DNA of 64,000 nucleotides from Croceivirga sp. (GTDB lineage Bacteria; Bacteroidota; Bacteroidia; Flavobacteriales; Flavobacteriaceae): contig JANQSA010000035.1 of assembly GCA_028284285.1 (NCBI GenBank), positions 62,001 to 126,000 of the forward strand, given 5' to 3'. Shown piece after piece: positions 7,754 through 15,369 of this stretch. The notes below the pieces were generated by a model. That model saw only the letters and a list, made by a program, of their open reading frames with translations. It did not search any database and was not told where the DNA came from. How positions within the stretch are numbered: the first letter of the stretch is position 1; the number at the start of each line of letters is the position of its first letter. A program made the position numbers and the translations under genes.

Positions 7754-8389
7754 TTATTTGAATTTTTCCGATAGTATTTTCCAAAGCACGTCATGGGTAT
7801 CCTGGGAAATATAAGCAGCACTATGGGGTACTGAACCAAACTTGTATTTGTCAAACAGCACACCAATACGAGTAAAAGCCCTTCTTTTTTTACCCTCTGG
7901 CAAGAAGCCATATTCCTGAATTTCCTTTAATTCTAGTTTGTTCAAATATTTTGGGGAACCCATCATTATTAAATATGGGGGATTTACATATTGGACGTAT
8001 TCTCTGAATAACGGTATGGAATCACGCCAATCCTTATAGCTAAGGTAATCGATGTTGGGAGTCCTAAAAAAACATAGGTTACTGTAGTTGACTTCGTCAA
8101 AAGAGTGACCAAAATACTTTTGCAAAAAATGGTTTACATGGTTTTTAAATGGCCAGGTATTTGTGTCAATGTCCTTTGGGTAAGTCTTTTGGGGGCTATG
8201 GCCCTTATAATCCTCAGATCGACTAACACCCCAATTTAGACCAAAAACAATAGGCTTTTCTCGAAATATGGGACCATTACATATAGAATAAAACCAGTTT
8301 TCATGCTTATTCTTGGAATAAACATCACTTTCTTTAAAGACCTTTTCAGTTGTTATCTGTAATTTATTAAAAAACAGTTCTTCCGTCAT
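7754..8389 (-). CDS. Conserved-looking protein, possible uracil-DNA-glycosylase-like fold
   Basis: 211 residues, no signal peptide, cytoplasmic. A hydrophobic strand ending in GLNWG (about 49-53), a strand before MMGSPKYLN (about 142-150) and a C-terminal PHSAAY (about 188-193) are arranged like motifs of uracil-DNA-glycosylase superfamily proteins, which have a GxxPG-like loop near the start and an H-containing loop near the end. The match is loose and the catalytic residues cannot be assigned. It lies between a metallophosphoesterase gene (46 bp) and a lipoprotein gene (7 bp) on the same strand. Confidence 0.55.
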   Translation of the reverse strand: MTEELFFNKLQITTEKVFKESDVYSKNKHENWFYSICNGPIFREKPIVFGLNWGVSRSEDYKGHSPQKTYPKDIDTNTWPFKNHVNHFLQKYFGHSFDEVNYSNLCFFRTPNIDYLSYKDWRDSIPLFREYVQYVNPPYLIMMGSPKYLNKLELKEIQEYGFLPEGKKRRAFTRIGVLFDKYKFGSVPHSAAYISQDTHDVLWKILSEKFK

Positions 8390-8435
8390 CGTTTATCTGG
8401 CCTTTTGTAATCGTTTCAAACATGTATCACGATAT

Positions 8436-8948
8436 TCAAATTCGATAAATTTCCGCTTTGGGTGGAACAGTATCTAATACCAACCAGGTCGCGGGGATGT
8501 CTTTTAGATCCCCTCCGTGATATCCCATGACAGCCCCAGGATTGATAAGCAGCGTGTTCCCTACCATTTCATCGTTTACCACAGTATGGTTATGTCCATA
8601 GCACACAATATCGAACCCTCCGTTAGACGCAATAGCCCGGGCCTTGTCCGGATAATGGTTCATGGCTACAGTACGCTCTCCCAAGGCGCCTTTAAAATAC
8701 TCTCCGTGAATGTAAATATTCGAATATTTCCGTGAATTTGCTATAATGGCTGCAACATCCCCATCATTATTACCCAAAACGATATGAATGGGTTTGGCAT
8801 ACGCCTTACCCAATATATGTATGATAAACGGAGAACAAAGGTCACCACAACAAAACATGGCTTCTGTAGCCTGCAGCTCCGGCATGGCTAAAACCTTTTG
8901 CAGATTCCAGACGTGGTCATGTATATCGGAAATTAGGGCAACCTTCAT
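8436..8948 (-). CDS. YfcE/MJ0936-type metallophosphodiesterase
   Basis: 170 residues, normal for this compact family. Metal-binding motifs are all present: SDIHDH (about 7-12), CCGDLCSPF (about 33-41), LGNNDGD (about 58-64) and CYGHNHTVVN (about 115-124), followed by NPGAV, the usual ending of the core. Such enzymes cleave phosphodiester or phosphomonoester bonds with two divalent metals, often Mn; the physiological substrate is unknown. It is the first gene of a leftward trio and divergent from the Clp/RF fusion gene, with 173 bp between the start codons. Confidence 0.9.
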   Translation of the reverse strand: MKVALISDIHDHVWNLQKVLAMPELQATEAMFCCGDLCSPFIIHILGKAYAKPIHIVLGNNDGDVAAIIANSRKYSNIYIHGEYFKGALGERTVAMNHYPDKARAIASNGGFDIVCYGHNHTVVNDEMVGNTLLINPGAVMGYHGGDLKDIPATWLVLDTVPPKAEIYRI

Positions 8949-9121
8949 ACTGGGTATCCTTTGTTTGGACTTGATGCAATTATTTTAAAAATACCTAATT
9001 ATATTTTAGACATCGCGTTGAGTATAGACAAACTTTCCTGTTTTAAATATTTATCTTAACAAAAGATACGGTTTAGTGTCCCTGGACTACGTTTTGATTT
9101 TTAATACTACTATTCATATTC

Positions 9122-11767
9122 ATGAACCAAGAATACCTTAAAACGGTTGGGAAGATTTGGAAAAAAGAAGACTTACCCTCCAATATCATTGAAAATGATT
9201 CGATATCGGACTCTGTAAATTCGATGTATTCGCTGCTCACGAATCCAAGTCCAAAATCTATTCTTATATCCGGAGATAAAGGAGTTGGCAAATCCACTCT
9301 GATTGATTTGGTATGTAAAAAACTGAAAAGCCAAAACTGGTTTATTTTCAAGGCTACTGCCGGCAACTTAATGGCCGGGCAGCGTTATATAGGCGACCTG
9401 GAACAAAATGTGCAGAATGTATTGGCAGAGCTTACCAGCACAAAAAAATGTGTATGGCTTGTTCCCAGATTTCAAGAACTGTACTACGGAGGAAGACATC
9501 AGTATTCACCGGTAAGTATATTGGATCAAATTATCCCTTTTGTTGAAACAGGTGAATTAAAAATTATCGGAGAATTAGATTCCAATAGTTTAGAAAAGAT
9601 AGTACAGTTTCGCCCCCAGGTCGCCACTAGTTTTGAAGTTTTTAGAATTAACCCCGCTCCAAAAGAAGTAACCCTTGAACTAGCTTCACTATGGATAAAA
9701 AAGGACGATGCAAATGGCCTTTGGGATGATTTTACCCAAAGTGATTTGGAAGAAGTGTATTACCTATCCCATCAATATCTATCACATGAGGAAAACCCGG
9801 GTAGTCTATTCGATTTGATCAGGCAGACCAAAAAACTGGTGGAATCAAAAAAAGAAAAAGCTTCCAGTATTGAACTGTTAGATTTTATCGATTCTCTTTC
9901 CAACATTACGGGATTGCCCAAAACAATCCTGGACGATAGTGAAAAACTCAATCTCGATGACTTACGGCAGTACTTTGCCACAAGAGTGCTTGGCCAGGAG
10001 GATGCGGTCAATACAATAATTGGAAGAATTGCGATGATCAAAGCCGGACTTACCGATCCAAGTAAGCCCTCAGGTGTTTTCCTTTTTGTGGGACCTACCG
10101 GAACTGGTAAAACAGAAATAGCCAAGTCGCTGGCCGAATATTTATTTGGCTCGGAAGACAGACTTGTCCGCCTTGATATGAGCGAATTTCAGACTCAGGA
10201 ATCTACCTACAAACTACTGGGAGACGCTTCAGACACGGCGGAAAGTACTGCCTTGGTCAATATCATAAGAAGAAAACCATTTTCAATAGTATTACTGGAT
10301 GAATTTGAAAAGGCCCATCCGAACATTTGGGACATTTTTCTTCAAGTTTTTGATGACGGAAGATTGACCGATCAAAGGGGGAGCGTTGCGGATTTCAGAC
10401 ATTCCATAATCATACTTACCTCAAACATTGGAGCAAGTCTCCCGCAAGGAAATCGTGTTGGATTCAACAATGTCATAGAACATGATATTGATGCCAATAT
10501 GATGAAATCAATCAACTATACATTTAGACCTGAGTTTATTAACAGGATTGACAAAATAGTCATGTTTAATCCTCTCACAAAGGGAATAGCAAAACAAATA
10601 TTGAAGAATGAGCTTGGTAAAGTGCTACAAAGACGTGGGCTAAGACGCAGGGCATGGGAATTGGATTTTGAAGATTCGGCTTTAGAGTTTCTTCTGGAAC
10701 AGGGGTTTTCAAGCACTCTTGGAGCACGACCCTTAAAAAGGGTGATTGAAAAATACCTGTTAGCTCCCCTCGCCATAACTATTGTTAATCATAACTATCC
10801 CAAGGGCAATCAGTTTCTATTGGTAAGTCCCGGGAAACAAAAACTCAAAGTACAGTTCATTGATCCTGACGAGCCGGACTTTACCTGGGAACAGAAAAAG
10901 CAGATACTTGAAAGGCAAAAATCAAAATCGGAAAATTTACAACTTACCGATATACTATTGGACTCCAAAGGGGTGCTGGCTGAATTCAAATTGATTGAAA
11001 GGAAATTAAATGAATTGACCGGCAAAATTGATGATGAGTCTTTGATTACCACAAAAGACAATTTAATGCTGGAGATGGCATCAAATGACTTTTGGTCAAA
11101 ACCGGAAAGATATGATGTGTTAACCCAAATTGAATTTATAGACCGGTTTGAAAGCGGATATGAAACAGCAACAAGTCTGTTTGCCAGACTGAACAATCCG
11201 GAAAAAGAAAGACTTTCCTATGACCCAAAACTAATTAAGAAACTGGCGCAAAGGGTCTATTTGTTGGATAAAGCCATCTCTTCCTATGTTAAAGCTGAAC
11301 CTCAAGACGCCATTCTGAAAATAGAATACAATGACACCCATCGTATCAACGGCAAGAAAATTGAAAGTATGTACAAATCATGGGCAAAAACCAGAGGCAT
11401 GAAGATTGAATCCATAGAAGAATCCCATAATTTTGATGATATCAGTGTGATTTTTTCAATTGCCGGCTTTGGTGCTTACTCCATTTTAAACAAAGAAACC
11501 GGCTATCATATTGTAGAACAGTCCGGTACGAATGAAAAACAGACCATAAAGTCAAAAATACTTGTTTCCGTAATTCCAATCGAACCTGAAGATTATGGGT
11601 TGAGGGATTTAAGTCCCCTAATCCGGAGATTCAAGAAGTCTTCTGTTCCAAAAAACGTGAGGCGATATAAATTCGGAAAATCACCAATTGTGAAGGACCT
11701 TGTTTCCAGCTGGCAAACCGGAAAATTAGAAAAAGTGTTGAATGGCAATTTCGATTTATTTTGCTGA
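9122..11767 (+). CDS. ClpC-like double AAA+ ATPase fused to an RF2-like domain
   Basis: 881 residues. First AAA module about 20-250: Walker A GDKGVGKST (51-59) and the ClpC-like pore-loop stretch AGQRYIGDLEQN (85-96), but the Walker B position reads WLVPR, so it probably cannot hydrolyse ATP. Second AAA module about 285-580: Walker A GPTGTGKT (324-331), Walker B LLDEFEKA, sensor 1 TSN and sensor 2 GARPLKR, all intact. VGF (446-448) sits where ClpC carries its ClpP-docking loop. The Clp N-domain and ClpB middle domain are absent. Residues about 610-880 resemble release factor 2: NDFWSKPERYDVL, KIESMYKSWAKTRGMKIE, KETGYHIV and the ending IVKDLVSSWQTGKLEKVLNG. The GGQ domain and the SPF codon-reading tripeptide are missing. 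Likely a ribosome-linked unfoldase (inference). The gene stands alone. Confidence 0.8.
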   Translation: MNQEYLKTVGKIWKKEDLPSNIIENDSISDSVNSMYSLLTNPSPKSILISGDKGVGKSTLIDLVCKKLKSQNWFIFKATAGNLMAGQRYIGDLEQNVQNVLAELTSTKKCVWLVPRFQELYYGGRHQYSPVSILDQIIPFVETGELKIIGELDSNSLEKIVQFRPQVATSFEVFRINPAPKEVTLELASLWIKKDDANGLWDDFTQSDLEEVYYLSHQYLSHEENPGSLFDLIRQTKKLVESKKEKASSIELLDFIDSLSNITGLPKTILDDSEKLNLDDLRQYFATRVLGQEDAVNTIIGRIAMIKAGLTDPSKPSGVFLFVGPTGTGKTEIAKSLAEYLFGSEDRLVRLDMSEFQTQESTYKLLGDASDTAESTALVNIIRRKPFSIVLLDEFEKAHPNIWDIFLQVFDDGRLTDQRGSVADFRHSIIILTSNIGASLPQGNRVGFNNVIEHDIDANMMKSINYTFRPEFINRIDKIVMFNPLTKGIAKQILKNELGKVLQRRGLRRRAWELDFEDSALEFLLEQGFSSTLGARPLKRVIEKYLLAPLAITIVNHNYPKGNQFLLVSPGKQKLKVQFIDPDEPDFTWEQKKQILERQKSKSENLQLTDILLDSKGVLAEFKLIERKLNELTGKIDDESLITTKDNLMLEMASNDFWSKPERYDVLTQIEFIDRFESGYETATSLFARLNNPEKERLSYDPKLIKKLAQRVYLLDKAISSYVKAEPQDAILKIEYNDTHRINGKKIESMYKSWAKTRGMKIESIEESHNFDDISVIFSIAGFGAYSILNKETGYHIVEQSGTNEKQTIKSKILVSVIPIEPEDYGLRDLSPLIRRFKKSSVPKNVRRYKFGKSPIVKDLVSSWQTGKLEKVLNGNFDLFC

Positions 11768-11802
11768 TGTAGAGAAAACCCAAAATATGCTTTTGGATTC
11801 TT

Positions 11803-13125
11803 TCATTCTGTGAATACCCGTATTACCTGCTGCCCGACCTGATCACCTACTTCCAATCCTACTTCATTATCGGTACGGAAATGTACCCCTCCTTCAAAAC
11901 GGGATTCTGAACACTCTTTCGCAAGGGCATAAAATAAGGGTTCATCCCTGGGAAACAGGAAAGACAGTACCCTGGCGATGGATCCAGCCACTGTGGTATG
12001 CCCGGCTGGATAACCCGGGAAGTTGGGGGTGTCAACCAAAATGGGCTGGAAAGAAGGATCGTATTGAAAAGGCCGGATACCCCAATAATGATATTTCCCA
12101 TCCCAGGCGGCAATGATAGCGTCATAGCGTGCCGTGTGAAAAACCGCATTGGCAAAGGCGGCTTCCAGGGGATCCAGGTGGTACTCCAGGATCTTTCGTT
12201 CGATCAGTCGGTCCCAAACCGGCTCGCTTTTCCACTTCCAGGCTATTTCACTGGTTTGATGTGTTGCGTTAAATTGCCTGAGCTCTTCCATATCGGAAGA
12301 CCAGTCCACCGGAGGCGGACCTGGCCTGAACTGATTGGGCTGAACAAGTGTGAGGGGCTTCCATTGCCTTTTCATAGGGTCCCAGGGGCCGGGATTCCCC
12401 GACCAGAGACTATCCGCTTTTGGCACACTCCCTTCCCAGCGAAGGTCGGTTCGATCGCTCTTGGCATATGCAATGTATTGATTGGCAATTTCTTGTCCGA
12501 TTTCCAGGCCCTTTTCAATGTCAGAGGGAAATGATACCCCTGTGGCCAGACGGGCAGACCTAAAGGCAGTGAGATGGCTATCAATCAATTCTTTTTGCTC
12601 CGGAAAGTAATATCCTATGACCCGATGTGCGGCCCCTGCTGCCGCACTCCATTCGCAAATAAAAGCGGAAAAATGGGGTACCTGCCCCAACTTTTTTACC
12701 CTTGGGTCATACTGGTAAGCCGCTTTCCGGAAATACGCCTTTTTGTGCTTCCCAACTTCAACCATGGCATCATAAATGGCAAGATGCATGATGGCCACCC
12801 GACCTCCATTTTTATGGCCCTTATGGTTTTGGCTGACTTGCATGAGTAATTGATGCCAGCGGTAAGAAGGATAAGCACCATTCCAATACTTTACAGACCA
12901 TATATCCTCTTCCTCCAATTCTTGTTGAACGGCGGTTATTTTCGAAATTTCGTTGCGGAGCAATTTTTCATTCCCGGGGGGAAACCGTTCCCGGAGTTCA
13001 AACTTGAAGGGATTGAATGAGGAAGATGTCATTTGTCCGTACCCTATATGCGGCTGGATCAACATAGTGGTCAAGCAGATGGCAGATAGGAATAAGGTGG
13101 TGGAAGTTTTAGCAGATACGTCCAT
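11803..13125 (-). CDS. Vanadium-dependent haloperoxidase / PAP2-family secreted protein
   Basis: 440 residues with a signal peptide (about 1-31, ending IGYGQ). The three vanadate or phosphate-binding motifs are present: KYHYWGIRP (K-x6-RP), PAGHTTVAGS (variant of PSGH) and SRFEGGVHFRTD (SR-x3-G-x-H-x3-D). The length and layout fit the bacterial vanadium-haloperoxidase-related branch rather than small PAP2 lipid phosphatases. Whether it oxidises halides or is a phosphatase cannot be told from the sequence; the family contains both activities. It is probably periplasmic or secreted. Convergent with the Clp/RF fusion gene, 35 bp apart, and not obviously in an operon. Confidence 0.85.
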   Translation of the reverse strand: MDVSAKTSTTLFLSAICLTTMLIQPHIGYGQMTSSSFNPFKFELRERFPPGNEKLLRNEISKITAVQQELEEEDIWSVKYWNGAYPSYRWHQLLMQVSQNHKGHKNGGRVAIMHLAIYDAMVEVGKHKKAYFRKAAYQYDPRVKKLGQVPHFSAFICEWSAAAGAAHRVIGYYFPEQKELIDSHLTAFRSARLATGVSFPSDIEKGLEIGQEIANQYIAYAKSDRTDLRWEGSVPKADSLWSGNPGPWDPMKRQWKPLTLVQPNQFRPGPPPVDWSSDMEELRQFNATHQTSEIAWKWKSEPVWDRLIERKILEYHLDPLEAAFANAVFHTARYDAIIAAWDGKYHYWGIRPFQYDPSFQPILVDTPNFPGYPAGHTTVAGSIARVLSFLFPRDEPLFYALAKECSESRFEGGVHFRTDNEVGLEVGDQVGQQVIRVFTE

Positions 13126-13478
13126 TTACAGTCCTTGGAATTTATAGGAAATGTAATACAAATAAGGGGACTGACAAAGACCAAAAGCTTCTGGTCTTTG
13201 GATTCCCTCAATTACTATCTCACGAACGTTTTAAGGTAAAACTAACGGTATAAAAACGACTCATTTGCTCTTCGTATTTGTTGAAAAAGAAAAGCATCCC
13301 ACAAAGAATTGAGTTAAACTAAAGTTTAAACAAAGGGTTATTTAAACCACAAGGATTGACAAAAGCAAATCCTATCAATCGCTTAAGAAAATCCCATTTC
13401 AGTTTGCATAATTTCAAGGCCTTAAAAATTGTCTTATCCAGATGATTTTAGGTTGGTGCTTTTAAAGTATCTTCGCAT
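13126..13478. other. Intergenic stretch with one hairpin, no gene seen
   Basis: About 350 bases upstream of the haloperoxidase-like gene. It contains a 9-bp perfect inverted repeat, CAAAGACCA at 13175-13183 and TGGTCTTTG at 13192-13200 with an 8-base loop, 50 bp before the start codon at 13125. Without a T run it is not a classic terminator; it may act as an operator or leader hairpin for the leftward gene. Nothing else is recognisable. Confidence 0.4.
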
Positions 13479-13592
13479 TTTTTTATAGTCGTTCAGGTAG
13501 TGTTTGTTCCCACTTCTTTGTACTCTCAGGCCATCGAAGGAAAAGCAGTAGCCAAAGATAAGGACGTTGCTAACATTCATGTTAGAGTATAA
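13479..13592 (+). pseudogene. N-terminal relic of a carboxypeptidase-regulatory-domain protein
   Basis: An ATG-less frame reads like a signal peptide (FFIVVQVVFVPTSLYSQ) followed by AIEGKAVAKDKDVANIHVR, the typical first strand of a CarboxypepD_reg beta-sandwich domain. It then meets a TAA at 13590-13592. After the stop the same frame runs without interruption into the DUF2490 gene at 13641. This looks like the leftover of a deleted neighbour gene. Confidence 0.5.
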
Positions 13593-13640
13593 AAAGTTTT
13601 ATCGGACACTACTAATTTTTATGCTCTAAAATTACCTCAG

Positions 13641-14417
13641 TTGAAATATTTCGTTATTGGTGTAACCTTAGTTCTGTTTTTGGTAAGTCACTCAGCCTAC
13701 GGCCAAGAGCTACCTGAAAAAGTGGTAAATGAAAATGCTCAATTTTGGATTTCAACAAATAATGTATTCCGAATTGCCGATCGTTGGGCGATACTGAATG
13801 ATATTCATATTCGCAGAAACAATTTTTTAGCGGATCCCAATTTCTACTTCCTTCGCGTTGGCGGCCAGTATTATTTGAATGATAACCTTAGGTTCGCGAC
13901 AGGTTATGCACACCTTTGGTTGACTCCAACTGGTGATTGGGACCGTTTTCAAAACGAGAATAGAATTTACCAGCAGTTAAGTATATCTAAACGTTATGAA
14001 AAAATGAATGCTTTGTTTAGGATTAGATTAGAGCAACGCTTTTTCAATAATGTGCAGGATGGTCAATCCTTAAATGATGATTTCTTTGTTAACCGTATTC
14101 GATTTCTGGTTAGCGCCGGATTTCCTTTTAAACAGGACGGGCCTACAGAATTTATTTTGGCTAATGAAACACACCTGAATTTCGGTAAAGATGTCATCTT
14201 TAACACCTTTAACCAAAACAGATTAACTGTTGGCTTAAAGCATAAATTGAGTAAGAATTGGAAAGTGGATTGCGGATATATGATGGTGTATCAGCAACTC
14301 GCTGCAGGTAATGTTTACAATCTTAATCATACTTTCCGCCTGTTCTTCTACGGCAGTTTTGATTTCAGGAAGAATAAAAATATACCCTTTAACGAAGTAA
14401 GGCATGGTGAAGAGTAA
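13641..14417 (+). CDS. DUF2490 outer-membrane-type protein
   Basis: 258 residues starting at TTG; no ATG lies in frame before the signal peptide (about 1-22, KYFVIGVTLVLFLVSHSAYG). The mature part is beta-rich with repeated strands and motifs usual for DUF2490 (NENAQFWISTNNVFRI near the start, NENRIYQQL and RIRLEQRFF in the middle). These proteins are predicted outer-membrane barrels of unknown function. A decayed gene fragment ends 48 bp upstream in the same frame, so the original start region may have been changed by the same deletion. Confidence 0.75.
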   Translation: MKYFVIGVTLVLFLVSHSAYGQELPEKVVNENAQFWISTNNVFRIADRWAILNDIHIRRNNFLADPNFYFLRVGGQYYLNDNLRFATGYAHLWLTPTGDWDRFQNENRIYQQLSISKRYEKMNALFRIRLEQRFFNNVQDGQSLNDDFFVNRIRFLVSAGFPFKQDGPTEFILANETHLNFGKDVIFNTFNQNRLTVGLKHKLSKNWKVDCGYMMVYQQLAAGNVYNLNHTFRLFFYGSFDFRKNKNIPFNEVRHGEE

Positions 14418-14534
14418 AACAAATTGAAGTTGTTAATAAGACAAGGGTTCAACTTATTTTCTTAACCGTAGTCGTCTTGTTGGGCTCAGCTGGGTCTTGC
14501 AAGCCATGGCATTCTTAAATTCTGCCTGTACTCC

Positions 14535-15209
14535 TTACTCCCTAACGTAAGCCTTTCCCCCAATAAAAATCATATCGGTATCCATAGTGTTGTACCCCTT
14601 GGCCCCTATGGCAAAAGATAAACGCACCTTACTACCACTGTTGTAATTTAGCACAATAGTATTATCCCGAATTGTATATGTCCCGGAATCCTTACTCGCC
14701 ATCCATGCATTTGAAGAATAAGAACTCACTCCTCCGTCTTTAGAATTTGTGAAGTGCGAGTCATCCAGGAATACTATTTCAGATTGGAAAAGGGCAAGAA
14801 GACCATTGTTGTAAAGCCCCCCTGAAACTTTTTCATATTTGCCTTTTAATGAAATCCTGTCGTTGAAGGGGAATGCAGGAAACCAATTTCCTTTTTTCAG
14901 GTCATACGTCTTGACTTTGCCCTTGGAGTTGGTAAGATAAAATAAATCGTTGTTTCTTTTCCATGAGCCCCACCGGGATTTATCCTCAAGCCTTGATTTA
15001 GAAATGTCAAGATCCTCTATAGGCTCTTCATCAACGTTAAAGTATGTGCCATCTTTGAACAGTACCACAGGTTTAAAGGTAATGGCACTTGGATACCCGC
15101 TAACTGCCTTAAAGTACCAACCCGCAATGGGATGATGCGTTGGCGATTGGTTCTGTGAGAAGCAAATACCAGTGGTTAGCGTTAAAAAAAACAAGGATAA
15201 AAATCGCAT
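14535..15209 (-). CDS. Secreted protein of unknown function
   Basis: 224 residues from the ATG at 15209; a TTG two codons earlier is an unlikely start. Signal peptide MRFLSLFFLTLTTGICFSQ. The mature part begins IAGWYFKAVSGYPSAI and is beta-strand-rich, with a repeated pattern of short strands and turns like lipocalin-type or META-like domains, but I cannot assign a family. No catalytic motif. It is divergent from the TPR regulator gene at 15370, with 160 bp between the starts that must hold both promoters. Confidence 0.7.
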   Translation of the reverse strand: MRFLSLFFLTLTTGICFSQNQSPTHHPIAGWYFKAVSGYPSAITFKPVVLFKDGTYFNVDEEPIEDLDISKSRLEDKSRWGSWKRNNDLFYLTNSKGKVKTYDLKKGNWFPAFPFNDRISLKGKYEKVSGGLYNNGLLALFQSEIVFLDDSHFTNSKDGGVSSYSSNAWMASKDSGTYTIRDNTIVLNYNSGSKVRLSFAIGAKGYNTMDTDMIFIGGKAYVRE

Positions 15210-15369
15210 CTCCAAAAACTAATCGTTTTAGTTCAAAAATAAGGGTAATTCGACCTATTTCAATCGTTTATTTGAACTATGTTTTGGCCTTAAGCGACTG
15301 TCCGGGCATGAACAGGTCATAACGACATTTTTTACATCATTTATCTTTGTTTAAAGTTAAGAACCGGAT

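Noticed and set aside
9772-11196. Several minus-strand frames of 86-128 codons
   Set aside because: All are shadows of the Clp/RF fusion gene, Ser- and Leu-rich without motifs.
11780-11802. Six-bp hairpin (CCAAAA/TTTTGG) between convergent genes
   Set aside because: Short stem, no clear T run on either strand; too weak to call a terminator.
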